DNA of 64,000 nucleotides from contig CABDWT010000002.1 in assembly GCA_901456055.1 (NCBI GenBank), positions 620,001-684,000 of the forward strand, read 5' to 3'. This document shows positions 19,170 through 28,365 of this stretch, piece by piece; the stretch's first letter is position 1, and every line of letters starts with the position of its first letter. Both the position numbers and the translations under genes were made by a program. The DNA comes from Phytobacter ursingii. GTDB lineage: Bacteria; Pseudomonadota; Gammaproteobacteria; Enterobacterales; Enterobacteriaceae. The notes beneath the pieces are model-generated. The model searched no databases, was not told the DNA's origin, and saw only the letters and a program-made list of their open reading frames with translations.

Positions 19170-19305
19170 AAAAATGCGCCCGAACTGGCCTGGGCGCTGA
19201 ATAGCAATTGTTAGTGCTGCCTGACTTTGCAAGGTACCTTTCGCTGGCGGATGCCCCCGTGACAGCCGCTGCCTCAACTCACCCCATCTGCGTGCCGAAA
19301 GGCAC

Positions 19306-20328
19306 TCAGAAATGAATAACTCCTTTGATTAATTCACGATTGTTGATCACCTGCTGTTCGTAGATTTCCGCCAGTGCGTGAAACTCGTAGCGATGTGTCA
19401 GCATCATTTGTGCCGTGATCTTCCCTTCCGCCATCAAACGCCCGACTTTGGCAAAATCCTCCTCCGTCGCGTTACGGCTCCCCATCATGGTGGTCTCTTT
19501 TTTGTGGAATTCCGGATCGGAAAATTGCAAATCCCCTTTAAACAAACCGACAAACGTGATGCTGCCGCCGTGGCGAATCAGGTTCACCGTGTTGTTCATC
19601 GCCTGCGGATTACCCGTGGCATCGATCACCTTCTGCGCTAACGAACCGCCAAAAGCGGCACGCAAACTGGCGTCAAAATCCGCAGCAGACGGATCGAGAG
19701 TCGTTAAGCCCAGAAATGTATCGACATGCGCACGACGTGCCGCGCTGGTATCAGCTACCACGACCTGCGCCCCGTCCGCTTTAGCAATAGCCGCCGCCCC
19801 CAGGCCAATTGGCCCCGCCCCCACGACCAACACCTGTTCACCCGGCAGGATCGCTGCACGGCGTACCGCATGGGCACTGATCGCATAAGGCTCGATCAAT
19901 GCGGCAGCGTGCGGATCAATCCCATCAGTCACCAGCAGGCTGTTCGCCGGCACGCTTAAGAATTCACTAAAACCGCCATCCTGGTGCACGCCGATCACGG
20001 AGATGTTCTCGCAGCAGTTGGTACGCCCACTACGGCAAGCCGGGCATTTACGGCAGGAAACGTAAGGAATAACCACAACCTGCTGACCATTATGCAAATG
20101 ATTTATATTTTTCCCCAGCCCAACAATTTCACCACATATTTCATGGCCTAATACTCGTGGGTAACTAAAAAAAGGTTGATTACCTCCCCAGGCATGAATA
20201 TCTGTCCCACATATCCCTACTGTTTTTAATTTTATTAACGCTTCATCATCGCCAGGCTTTGGAATTTCACGTTTTTCCCAAATCATTACTTTTGGTTCCC
20301 GGCATACCAGGGCATTCATTGTGGTCAT
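19306..20328 (-). CDS. lgoD: L-galactonate-5-dehydrogenase LgoD
   Basis: This zinc-dependent medium-chain dehydrogenase oxidises L-galactonate to D-tagaturonate. Its 340 residues equal E. coli YjjN/LgoD. The catalytic zinc site includes CGTDIHAWGG and GHEICGEI. The structural zinc lobe has the cysteine cluster CRKCPACRSGRTNCC, and the NAD fold is VVGAGPIGLGAAA. It is divergent from lgoR across 141 bp that should hold the LgoR operator. The product feeds the hexuronate (UxaB/UxaA) route encoded elsewhere. Confidence 0.94.
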   Translation of the reverse strand: MTTMNALVCREPKVMIWEKREIPKPGDDEALIKLKTVGICGTDIHAWGGNQPFFSYPRVLGHEICGEIVGLGKNINHLHNGQQVVVIPYVSCRKCPACRSGRTNCCENISVIGVHQDGGFSEFLSVPANSLLVTDGIDPHAAALIEPYAISAHAVRRAAILPGEQVLVVGAGPIGLGAAAIAKADGAQVVVADTSAARRAHVDTFLGLTTLDPSAADFDASLRAAFGGSLAQKVIDATGNPQAMNNTVNLIRHGGSITFVGLFKGDLQFSDPEFHKKETTMMGSRNATEEDFAKVGRLMAEGKITAQMMLTHRYEFHALAEIYEQQVINNRELIKGVIHF

Positions 20329-20469
20329 TGTTCATTCTCCCGTGTTTCTTGTTGCATCAGATATCGGGGAAAAGGAGAATTAAAACGGAATCGTCGCGCT
20401 GAATTGTGAAACTCAGCCCATAAAAATGTTTTAAATAGGTTTTTAATAATAAAAAAACAGGAGATAACG

Positions 20470-21384
20470 ATGAGCCGTTCGCAAAATTTACGCCATAACG
20501 TGATTAACCAGGTGATTGACGATATAGCGCGCGGCCATATTCCCTCCCCGCTACCCACACAAAACGCGCTGGCGGAAATGTATAACATCAGCCGCACAAC
20601 CGTACGGCACCTGCTGTCGCATCTGTGCGAATGCGGAGTCCTGGTCAAGTCTGCCGGCGCCTGGTGTATTATCCGCAAACCCACCCAGGAAGATGGCTTC
20701 AACTGCATCAGCGCACCGCTGGCCGAGCAAAACCGTATTTTTGAGCAAGCTTTCTTCACCATGATTAACCAGCGCCAGCTGCGCGCCGGCGAATCTTTTT
20801 CCGAGCTACAACTGGCGCGTGAGGCAGGTGTCAGCCCGGTAGTTGTGCGGGAATATTTGCTCAAATTTGGGCGTTACAATCTGATTGAGAATGAAAAGCG
20901 CGGCCAGTGGAGCATGAAGCAGTTCGATCAACGTTACGCTGAACAGCTTTTTGAACTGCGGGAAATGCTGGAAACCCATGCCCTGCAACACTTCCTGAAC
21001 CTGCCTGCGGATGACCCGCGCTGGCTGAGCGCCAGAACGCTGCTTGAACGCCACCGCATGCTTCGCGATAGCATCGGCGACAGCTTTCGCATGTTTTCGC
21101 AACTGGATCGGGACTTCCACGCGCTATTGCTTTCCGCCGCTGATAATATCTTTTTCAATCAATCGCTTGAAATCATCTCTGTTATCTTCCATTTCCATTA
21201 TCAGTGGGATGAAAGAGACCTGAAACAGCGTAATATTATCGCCATTGATGAACATATGACCATTCTCAGCGCCCTGCTGTGCCGCAGCGACCTCGATGCC
21301 ACGTGCGCGTTACGCAACCATCTGCATACCGCTAAAGAATCCATGATCCGTTCAATTCAGCAATCCCTTTCTGTTCACTATTAA
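20470..21384 (+). CDS. lgoR: GntR-family regulator of L-galactonate use, LgoR
   Basis: It controls lgoT and lgoD in response to L-galactonate. The 304 residues equal E. coli YjjM/LgoR. There are two winged-helix-like parts: an N-terminal one (ALAEMYNISRTTVRHLLSHL) and a second GntR-type one (AREAGVSPVVVREYLLKFG), followed by an FCD-type all-helical ligand domain (EQLFELREMLETHAL, DFHALLLSAADN). The ATG follows AGGAGATAACG. It is divergent from lgoD and in the same direction as lgoT. Confidence 0.93.
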   Translation: MSRSQNLRHNVINQVIDDIARGHIPSPLPTQNALAEMYNISRTTVRHLLSHLCECGVLVKSAGAWCIIRKPTQEDGFNCISAPLAEQNRIFEQAFFTMINQRQLRAGESFSELQLAREAGVSPVVVREYLLKFGRYNLIENEKRGQWSMKQFDQRYAEQLFELREMLETHALQHFLNLPADDPRWLSARTLLERHRMLRDSIGDSFRMFSQLDRDFHALLLSAADNIFFNQSLEIISVIFHFHYQWDERDLKQRNIIAIDEHMTILSALLCRSDLDATCALRNHLHTAKESMIRSIQQSLSVHY

Positions 21385-21578
21385 GTACCAATTAAAAACA
21401 GCAAATTTCAATCCGGAGCACGCTTCTGCTAAAAGGCGCAGAAATAAAAATAATACCGCTTCTATTCTCTGAATGAGTCGACTGAATTAGCTGGATGTAA
21501 GTGAGTGGTGTCAGATTTATTAATCTGGTATCGGGATTGATATTTTCTCCTTCGTTGAAAAATCACGCAGGGAGATAA

Positions 21579-22964
21579 GTGACATTTTTGGAGTCAGGCG
21601 TGGAAAAAAACGATATTACCCTCGACCCACGGACAACGTTTGATAAAACAACCGAAGCGGATATTCCTGTTCCGCCAGAGGGTTTATTAAAACGTAGCGC
21701 CAGAATTAAGCGAATTCAAACCACCGCGATGCTTTTATTATTTTTTGCTGCGGTTATCAATTACCTCGACAGAAGTTCGTTATCGGTCGCGAATTTAACC
21801 ATTCGCCAGGAATTAGGCCTGAGTGCCACCGAAATTGGCGCCCTGCTTTCCGTATTTTCATTGGCTTATGGTATTGGGCAGCTTCCGTGTGGCCCTCTGC
21901 TTGACCGCAAAGGCCCGCGCATCATGCTCGGCCTGGGCATGTTCTTCTGGTCGCTGTTCCAGGCGCTTTCCGGCATGGTGCACAGCTTCACTCAATTCGT
22001 GCTGGTACGTATCGGCATGGGGTTGGGTGAAGCGCCAATGAACCCGTGCGGCGTGAAAGTGATCAACGACTGGTTCAACATTAAAGAGCGCGGTCGCCCG
22101 ATGGGCTTTTTTAATGCCGCATCAACCATTGGCGTCGCCATTAGCCCGCCCATTCTTGCCGCAATGATGTTAATGATCGGCTGGCGCGGCATGTTTATCG
22201 TTATCGGCGTGCTCGGGATCTTTCTCGCCATTGGCTGGTACATGCTCTACCGCAACCGCGAAGATTTGCAGCTAACCGGCGTTGAACAGGCCTATCTGAA
22301 TGCTGGCAGTGTCAACGTTCGTCGCGATCCGCTGAGTTTCGCAGAATGGCGCAGCCTGTTTCGTAACCGAACGATGTGGGGCATGATGCTTGGCTTTAGC
22401 GGTATCAACTACACCGCCTGGCTCTACCTTGCCTGGCTGCCTGGCTACCTGCAAACCTCTTACAATCTCGATTTGAAAAGCACCGGCATGATGGCAGCAA
22501 TCCCTTTCCTGTTTGGCGCTGCCGGGATGCTGACCAACGGGTATATCACCGACTGGCTGGTCAGGCGTGGCATGGCACCGATCAAAAGCCGCAAAATCAG
22601 TATCATCACCGGGATGCTCTGCTCCGCCGCCTTTACTTTCGTCGTACCTGAGGCCACGACGTCGTTGGCCGCAGTCTTGCTGATTGGCATGGCGCTGTTC
22701 TGTATTCACTTTGCGGGAACATCATGCTGGGGATTGATTCACGTCGCGGTGGCATCAAGGATGACGGCCTCGGTGGGCAGTATCCAGAACTTCGCGAGCT
22801 TTATCTGCGCCTCGTTTGCACCGATCGTGACCGGGTTTATCGTCGATACCACCCAGTCATTCCGCCTGGCGCTGATTATCTGCGGCTGTGTGACGGTGCT
22901 GGGAGCCATTGCTTATGTTGTGCTGGTTCGCCAACCGATCAGCGATCCGAAGCAACACGTATGA
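21579..22964 (+). CDS. lgoT: L-galactonate transporter LgoT (MFS, anion:cation symporter family)
   Basis: This 12-helix major facilitator protein imports L-galactonate by proton symport. The 461-residue reading frame starts at GTG (21579) with GGGAG four bases upstream. A second GTG at 21600, behind GGAGTCAGGC, would give a protein nearer the 453 residues of E. coli YjjL. The family signatures NYLDRSSLSVA in helix 1 and LDRKGPRIMLGLGM after helix 2 are present. The tail VEKND...EADIPVPPEGLLKRSARIKR-type N-terminus matches E. coli. It lies 194 bp after lgoR, with its own promoter likely in that gap. Confidence 0.93.
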   Translation: MTFLESGVEKNDITLDPRTTFDKTTEADIPVPPEGLLKRSARIKRIQTTAMLLLFFAAVINYLDRSSLSVANLTIRQELGLSATEIGALLSVFSLAYGIGQLPCGPLLDRKGPRIMLGLGMFFWSLFQALSGMVHSFTQFVLVRIGMGLGEAPMNPCGVKVINDWFNIKERGRPMGFFNAASTIGVAISPPILAAMMLMIGWRGMFIVIGVLGIFLAIGWYMLYRNREDLQLTGVEQAYLNAGSVNVRRDPLSFAEWRSLFRNRTMWGMMLGFSGINYTAWLYLAWLPGYLQTSYNLDLKSTGMMAAIPFLFGAAGMLTNGYITDWLVRRGMAPIKSRKISIITGMLCSAAFTFVVPEATTSLAAVLLIGMALFCIHFAGTSCWGLIHVAVASRMTASVGSIQNFASFICASFAPIVTGFIVDTTQSFRLALIICGCVTVLGAIAYVVLVRQPISDPKQHV

Positions 22965-22977
22965 ACAAACCGGGCGA

Positions 22978-23790
22978 TCACAGCATCGCCCGCATTTCAA
23001 ACTGGCTAATGTCCATCGTGGAAAACCCCGCTGACGAAAACAGCGGGGTGAAGGATTCCGGCACCGCCACGCTGGTAGTCAGGCCAGGAAAGTGATGATT
23101 GAGGGTCATCAGCATCTCGCGGGCAAAGCCTTTGCGGCGGTACTCCGGTTCAACATAGAGAAAGCGCAGTTGCGGTTTGTCTGTCAGGGTCGCGACGATG
23201 GCATACGCGTGTTTGCGATATTCAAATGCCCGGCACGGCAACGACACCACAGAGAGCGGGTCGACCAGCCACGGCAGCGACTCCTTTACTTCCCCCACCG
23301 ACCGCCAGACCACCTCAAGCGGATTAATCTCACGCAGCAAATTATCGCCAATGCCGGGACGCGCATCGCCCTGAAAACCGTATAATCCCTGGCGAATCTC
23401 AAAGCCGAGTGAACGATAAAGCCCAACGCCCGCCAGGTTATCCTGAATCACCTCCAGACACATTTGCCGCACGCCTTTCGCCCGCAAATCCTGCAACAGC
23501 GGAGCCAGCAGCTTTTTGCCGTAGCCTTTCCCGCGATAAGCCGGGATCAGGGAAAAAGCCCCCAGCCTTGCCGATTCGCCGCGCCGGGTAATAATCGCTG
23601 CCGCCACCCGCATGTCGTCATTCCACCAGATGCAGGAGTCCGTCAGGCTGATATCCTCCGCGCCAAAACGTTGCGCAAAGCGCTCGGGGGGAAGCGAAAA
23701 AGGGACACTGTAGCCTTCAAAGCACTCGCCTAAAAAAGCAGAAAGCTGCTCGCTACTGTAGTGAAGGGCAGAAATGGCGGTCAGGTTCAT
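22978..23790 (-). CDS. Tandem GNAT-domain N-acetyltransferase
   Basis: This 270-residue cytosolic protein has two acetyltransferase folds. The first (residues ~1-150) has the acetyl-CoA loop AYRGKGYGKKLL and the GLYRSLGFEIR motif. The second (~165-265) repeats the pattern with EYRRKGFAREML. Only the first half keeps all GNAT motifs, so the second may be a degenerate or regulatory copy. The substrate is unknown. It ends 13 bp from the convergent lgoT stop and starts 83 bp after the tsr stop on the same strand. It has no E. coli K-12 counterpart at this place. Confidence 0.85.
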   Translation of the reverse strand: MNLTAISALHYSSEQLSAFLGECFEGYSVPFSLPPERFAQRFGAEDISLTDSCIWWNDDMRVAAAIITRRGESARLGAFSLIPAYRGKGYGKKLLAPLLQDLRAKGVRQMCLEVIQDNLAGVGLYRSLGFEIRQGLYGFQGDARPGIGDNLLREINPLEVVWRSVGEVKESLPWLVDPLSVVSLPCRAFEYRKHAYAIVATLTDKPQLRFLYVEPEYRRKGFAREMLMTLNHHFPGLTTSVAVPESFTPLFSSAGFSTMDISQFEMRAML

Positions 23791-23873
23791 CGTGCTTCTC
23801 CAGGTGAAAAAACCAAGGATAGCACGATGAAAAAAGATAAAGTGCGCCCCGCGTCAGCAGGGCGCGAGGTTTA

Positions 23874-25535
23874 TCAGAAGGTTTCCCAGTTTTCGTCGCC
23901 GACCGCCGCTTTACGCGGTACTGAGGTGGCGGATGGGGTTTTCAGCGTGGATACCGCAACCGGCGCTTCGCGGGATACGCGACGGGTACGGAACACAGCA
24001 ACCGCCTGCGTCAGACGACTGGCCTGTTCTTCCAGCGCGGCTGCCGCAGCGGCAGATTCTTCTACCAGCGAGGCGTTCTGCTGGGTCACACGGTCCATTT
24101 CAGCTACAGCCAGGCCCACCTGATCGATACCACGGCTCTGCTCATCGGAGGCAGAGGCGATTTCGCCCATGATGTCGGTGACGCGGGTTACCGCACTGAC
24201 AATCTCGTCCATCGTTTCACCGGCGCTTTCTACCAGCGTAGAGCCCAGCTCGACACGACCGACAGAGTCTTCAATCAGACTCTTGATTTCACGCGCCGCC
24301 TGCGCACTGCGCTGGGCCAGGTTACGGACTTCCCCTGCCACTACCGCAAAGCCACGCCCCTGCTCGCCAGCACGTGCGGCTTCTACCGCGGCGTTCAGCG
24401 CCAGGATGTTGGTCTGGAAGGCAATACCATCAATCACGCTGATAATATCGGCAATTTTCTGCGAACTGGCGGTAATATCACGCATTGTCTGCACAACATT
24501 ATCCACCACTTTACCGCCTTTCTGCGCGGTATCGGATGCGCTCTTAGCCAGATGACTGGCCTGACGGGCGTTTTCGGCGTTTTGTTTTACTGTCGCGGTC
24601 AGCTCTTCCATACTGGCGGCAGTCTCTTCCAGCGAAGCGGCCTGCTGTTCAGTACGAGAGGAGAGATCATTATTACCCGCCGAAATTTCGCTCGCGCCGC
24701 TGTAAATGGCATCAGCGCCGCTACGGACATCGCCCACGGTGCGCACCAGTTCAGACTGCATATGACGAAGGCTGGAGGCCAGTTGGCCCATTTCGTTGCT
24801 ACCGTGTACATCGATAGTCTGTTCCAGATCGCCACCGGCAATATGGCGGATGTTTTCAATCAGATGATTCATCGGACCGATAACGCCACGCTTAATGCCG
24901 AGCCATACGGCGACAATCACCACCAGCACCACCAGCAGGACACTGATGATTATCCATACGGCCGTCGAGTAAGAACCGTTGCTCTCTTCTACCGCGACAG
25001 CATACAGACGATCGTTTTGCTGCAAGTAGTCAAGATACGGCTTCTCAAAGGCATCCTGATAGCCCTGAGTCGGCTGATCAAAGAACTCATTGATTTTGCC
25101 GGCACCCAGCAACTGAATCAGCTCAGCAAGTGCATTGTGGTAAATATCATAAGTACGATTGATTTCCGCTGCCGCCGCCTCATTCTGACGTGGGTCGCGA
25201 GGTAAAGCCTGATACTCTTTCCAGTGCGCTTCTGCCTGTTTTAACGAGGTGCTGGCGATCTGCATCAGATCGTTCACCGTTGCACCGCTGCCGATCTGAT
25301 TTTGATCCATCATGTAACGGATCCCGGCGCGGTTCAGCGTGTTACGGGTCTGCAAAAGCGCCACCCAACTGGCGTTAAGCGTGGATTGTTGCTGACGGAT
25401 AGTCTGCAACACAGTGAAGTTTTCTTTGTCGTGCTTAAGTGCGTTAAAGAATAAGCCGCCAGATGTGAGCTGCAAAAGACCAAAAAGTCCCAGTACAAAA
25501 AGTAAACTGGTGACAAGTTTCATACGATTCAACAT
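23874..25535 (-). CDS. tsr: Serine chemoreceptor (methyl-accepting chemotaxis protein I)
   Basis: This inner-membrane receptor senses L-serine and signals through CheW/CheA. Its 553 residues comprise helix TM1 (~8-28), a periplasmic four-helix ligand domain with the serine-binding RAGIRYM and [11 protein letters not shown] segments, TM2 (~190-212), HAMP, then the long cytoplasmic coiled coil. The signalling hairpin tip [20 protein letters not shown] is intact. The C-terminal NWETF pentapeptide that tethers CheR and CheB is present, so this is a high-abundance receptor. It is transcribed from a sigma-28 promoter at 25567-25593. Confidence 0.96.
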   Translation of the reverse strand: MLNRMKLVTSLLFVLGLFGLLQLTSGGLFFNALKHDKENFTVLQTIRQQQSTLNASWVALLQTRNTLNRAGIRYMMDQNQIGSGATVNDLMQIASTSLKQAEAHWKEYQALPRDPRQNEAAAAEINRTYDIYHNALAELIQLLGAGKINEFFDQPTQGYQDAFEKPYLDYLQQNDRLYAVAVEESNGSYSTAVWIIISVLLVVLVVIVAVWLGIKRGVIGPMNHLIENIRHIAGGDLEQTIDVHGSNEMGQLASSLRHMQSELVRTVGDVRSGADAIYSGASEISAGNNDLSSRTEQQAASLEETAASMEELTATVKQNAENARQASHLAKSASDTAQKGGKVVDNVVQTMRDITASSQKIADIISVIDGIAFQTNILALNAAVEAARAGEQGRGFAVVAGEVRNLAQRSAQAAREIKSLIEDSVGRVELGSTLVESAGETMDEIVSAVTRVTDIMGEIASASDEQSRGIDQVGLAVAEMDRVTQQNASLVEESAAAAAALEEQASRLTQAVAVFRTRRVSREAPVAVSTLKTPSATSVPRKAAVGDENWETF

Positions 25536-25566
25536 GTTTTCTATCTTCCATTAGCCAGGTAACAGA

Positions 25567-25593
25567 TTTTCGGCCCGACCAGAGAAAACTTTA
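25567..25593 (-). promoter_or_regulatory. Sigma-28 (FliA) promoter of tsr
   Basis: Read on the minus strand it is TAAAGTTT, eleven bases, then GCCGAAAA. This matches the flagellar sigma consensus (TAAAGTTT-N11-GCCGATAA) at all but one position, and it lies 32 bp before the tsr ATG. Confidence 0.92.
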
Positions 25594-25689
25594 AAGGAAA
25601 TCATGCTGAAACGCGCTGATATCATTAACATTATAGTAACATATGCGAACAGCCTTTCTTCCTGCAACCTGTCAGCCGTGCCTGCAACA

Positions 25690-25705
25690 AGTGATCCTTA
25701 TCACA
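25690..25705 (+). promoter_or_regulatory. CRP-binding site upstream of btsT
   Basis: AGTGA, six bases, TCACA keeps nine of the ten consensus bases of a cAMP-CRP site. It lies just upstream of the phased BtsR-type repeats and about 190 bp before the btsT start, which fits carbon-source control of this transporter. Confidence 0.72.
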
Positions 25706-25713
25706 TATTTTCA

Positions 25714-25782
25714 GCCGCTTAGCGCCGTATAAAACCGCTTATCCGCTTAGTTGACCGCTTACCCCGCTATTCATACCACTCA
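25714..25782 (+). promoter_or_regulatory. Four phased octamer repeats, BtsR (YehT) type sites
   Basis: GCCGCTTA at 25714, ACCGCTTA at 25734, ACCGCTTA at 25754 and ACCACTCA at 25775 are spaced 20, 20 and 21 bp apart, that is, on one face of the helix. The last three fit the recalled BtsR motif ACC(G/A)CT(C/T)A, which is used as two direct repeats in E. coli yjiY (btsT). An extra TCCGCTTA lies at 25742. Confidence 0.78.
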
Positions 25783-25889
25783 GTCAGATCGCGCCCTTTT
25801 TACGCTTGTAATTTGCCATGATCAGCACCAGCAAGGCCGTCTTTCAACACATCAACTCCGATTTCATTTTCTTGATAATCAGGTCTGAC

Positions 25890-28043
25890 ATGGATACTAA
25901 AAAGCTATTCAAACATATACCCTGGGTGCTCCTCGGCATCCTCGGCGCCTTCTGCTTATCCGTCATTGCCTTACGACGCGGTGAGCACGTCAGTGCGCTG
26001 TGGATCGTGGTCGCTTCCGTTTCTGTTTACCTCGTGGCGTATCGCTACTACAGCTTGTACATCGCGCAAAAGGTGATGAAGCTCGATCCGACACGTTCAA
26101 CCCCGGCCGTTATTAATAATGATGGTCTGAACTACGTTCCAACCAACCGTTACGTCCTGTTTGGGCACCATTTTGCTGCTATCGCAGGCGCAGGTCCGCT
26201 GGTCGGCCCGGTACTGGCAGCGCAAATGGGCTACCTGCCGGGTACCCTGTGGCTGCTGGCAGGCGTTGTCCTGGCCGGTGCGGTGCAGGACTTCATGGTG
26301 CTGTTTATCTCTTCACGCCGTAATGGCGCCTCTCTGGGTGAGATGGTTAAAGAAGAGATGGGTCGTGTGCCGGGGACTATCGCCCTGTTCGGCTGCTTCT
26401 TAATCATGATCATCATCCTCGCCGTGCTGGCGCTGATCGTGGTAAAAGCCCTGGCAGAAAGTCCGTGGGGCGTGTTCACCGTTTGCTCCACAGTACCGAT
26501 TGCCCTGTTTATGGGTATCTACATGCGATTCCTGCGCCCAGGCCGCGTGGGTGAAGTGTCGGTCATTGGTATCGTGCTGCTGGTGGCCTCCATCTATTTC
26601 GGCGGCATCATTGCCCACGACCCGTACTGGGGCCCGGCGCTGACCTTCAAAGACACGACCATTACCTTCGCGCTGATTGGTTATGCCTTTATCTCTGCGC
26701 TGTTGCCGGTATGGCTGATCCTTGCGCCGCGTGACTATCTGGCAACCTTCCTGAAAATCGGCGTTATCGTGGGGCTGGCGTTGGGTATTGTTATCCTCAA
26801 CCCGGAACTGAAAATGCCTGCGGTAACGCAGTACATCGACGGTACCGGCCCGCTGTGGAAAGGTGCGCTGTTCCCGTTCCTGTTTATCACCATCGCCTGT
26901 GGCGCGGTCTCTGGCTTCCATGCGCTAATCGCTTCCGGCACCACGCCGAAACTGCTGGCGAATGAAACCGACGCGCGTTTTATCGGTTACGGCGCCATGC
27001 TGATGGAGTCCTTCGTTGCGGTGATGGCGCTGGTTGCGGCATCCATCATTGAACCGGGTCTCTACTTTGCGATGAACACCCCGCCGGCTGGCCTTGGCAT
27101 TACCATGCCGAACCTGCATGAGCTGGGCGGCGACAATGCGCCGATGATTCTGGCGCAGTTGAAAGATGTCACCGCGCACGCAGCGGCAACGGTTAGCTCC
27201 TGGGGCTTCGTGATCTCCCCTGAGCAGATTCTGCAAACGGCAAAAGATATCGGCGAACCGTCCGTACTGAACCGTGCAGGTGGTGCGCCAACGCTGGCTG
27301 TAGGTATTGCGCATGTGTTCCACAAAATCATGCCGATGGCAGACATGGGCTTCTGGTACCACTTCGGTATCCTGTTTGAAGCCCTTTTCATCCTGACCGC
27401 GCTGGACGCCGGTACCCGTGCTGGCCGCTTTATGCTGCAGGATCTGCTGGGTAACTTCGTACCATTCCTCAAGAAAACCGACTCCCTGGTCGCGGGTATC
27501 ATCGGTACCGCAGGTTGCGTTGGACTGTGGGGCTACCTGCTGTATCAAGGTGTGGTTGACCCGTTGGGCGGTGTGAAGAGCCTGTGGCCGCTGTTCGGTA
27601 TCTCTAACCAGATGCTGGCGGCTGTCGCCCTGATGCTGGGTACGGTGGTGCTGGTGAAAATGCAGCGCACCAAATACATCTGGGTAACTGTGGTTCCGGC
27701 GCTGTGGCTGTTGTTGTGCACCACCTGGGCGCTGGGTCTGAAATTGTTCAGCACGAACCCGCAACTGGAAGGCTTCTTGTACATGGCTAACCAGTACAAA
27801 GAGAAGATCGCTGCCGGCGGCTCTGAGCTGACCGCACAGCAGATTGCCAACATGAACCATATCGTGGTGAACAACTACACCAACGCAGGCCTGAGTATTC
27901 TGTTCCTGGTGGTCGTGTACAGCATCATCTTCTACGGTATCAAAACCTGGTTGAACGTGCGTCACAACACCGTACGTACCGACAAAGAAACCCCGTATGT
28001 TCCAGTACCGGAAGGCGGCGTGAAGACCTCTTCACACCATTAA
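25890..28043 (+). CDS. btsT: Pyruvate/H+ symporter BtsT (CstA family)
   Basis: BtsT (YjiY) is the high-affinity pyruvate transporter induced by the BtsS/BtsR two-component system. From the ATG at 25890 (AGGTCTGAC upstream) it has 717 residues (716 in E. coli) and about 18 membrane helices. Conserved CstA features include FGHHFAAIAGAGPLVGPVLAAQMGYLPG and GAVSGFHALIASGTTPK-type blocks and the C-terminal TDKETPYVPVPEGG. The 24 residues available from an upstream ATG overlap the promoter zone and are not conserved. yjiX and yjiA follow on the same strand after a REP pair. Confidence 0.95.
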   Translation: MDTKKLFKHIPWVLLGILGAFCLSVIALRRGEHVSALWIVVASVSVYLVAYRYYSLYIAQKVMKLDPTRSTPAVINNDGLNYVPTNRYVLFGHHFAAIAGAGPLVGPVLAAQMGYLPGTLWLLAGVVLAGAVQDFMVLFISSRRNGASLGEMVKEEMGRVPGTIALFGCFLIMIIILAVLALIVVKALAESPWGVFTVCSTVPIALFMGIYMRFLRPGRVGEVSVIGIVLLVASIYFGGIIAHDPYWGPALTFKDTTITFALIGYAFISALLPVWLILAPRDYLATFLKIGVIVGLALGIVILNPELKMPAVTQYIDGTGPLWKGALFPFLFITIACGAVSGFHALIASGTTPKLLANETDARFIGYGAMLMESFVAVMALVAASIIEPGLYFAMNTPPAGLGITMPNLHELGGDNAPMILAQLKDVTAHAAATVSSWGFVISPEQILQTAKDIGEPSVLNRAGGAPTLAVGIAHVFHKIMPMADMGFWYHFGILFEALFILTALDAGTRAGRFMLQDLLGNFVPFLKKTDSLVAGIIGTAGCVGLWGYLLYQGVVDPLGGVKSLWPLFGISNQMLAAVALMLGTVVLVKMQRTKYIWVTVVPALWLLLCTTWALGLKLFSTNPQLEGFLYMANQYKEKIAAGGSELTAQQIANMNHIVVNNYTNAGLSILFLVVVYSIIFYGIKTWLNVRHNTVRTDKETPYVPVPEGGVKTSSHH

Positions 28044-28047
28044 AACT

Positions 28048-28131
28048 GATGCCGGGTGGCGCTGCGCTTACCCGGCCTACAGAGTGTAGCTAACGTAGGC
28101 CGGATAAGGCGCAAGCCATCATCCGGCTTTA
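28048..28131. repeat. Pair of REP sequences (BIME) between btsT and yjiX
   Basis: TGCCGGGTGGCGCTGCGCTTACCCGGCCTAC is followed in opposite orientation by GTAGGCCGGATAAGGCGCAAG and ATCCGGC, the two REP forms facing each other. Such elements stabilise upstream mRNA, here the long btsT message relative to yjiX. Confidence 0.88.
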
Positions 28132-28151
28132 TTCATTAACAGGACGGCAGA

Positions 28152-28355
28152 ATGTTTGGTACTTTAGGCCAGGCAAAAAAATACCTCGGTCAGGCGGCGA
28201 AGATGCTGATTGGCATCCCGGACTATGACAACTACGTTGAGCATATGAAAACCAACCATCCGGACAAGCCGTACATGACCTACAACGAATTCTTTCGCGA
28301 GCGCCAGGAAGCGCGCTACGGCGGAAGTGGCGAAGGCGGCGTACGCTGCTGCTAA
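28152..28355 (+). CDS. yjiX: Small YbdD/YjiX-family protein, transporter partner
   Basis: This 67-residue soluble protein of the YbdD/YjiX (DUF466) family has the core motifs [13 protein letters not shown] and [16 protein letters not shown] and ends in GVRCC. CstA-family transporters are regularly followed by such a gene, and the partner is thought to support pyruvate uptake. The two C-terminal cysteines are conserved. yjiA starts ten bases downstream, so btsT-yjiX-yjiA is one transcription unit. Confidence 0.93.
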   Translation: MFGTLGQAKKYLGQAAKMLIGIPDYDNYVEHMKTNHPDKPYMTYNEFFRERQEARYGGSGEGGVRCC

Positions 28356-28365
28356 AGGAGAGAGC

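Noticed and set aside
18435-19277. A 280-codon minus-strand frame opposite opgB
   Set aside because: It is an antisense shadow without a ribosome site or family features. opgB occupies the whole region.
26925-27965. A 346-codon minus-strand frame opposite btsT
   Set aside because: It is a shadow of the high-GC third-codon pattern of btsT, rich in Gln/His/Arg with no recognisable motif. btsT itself is a clear gene.
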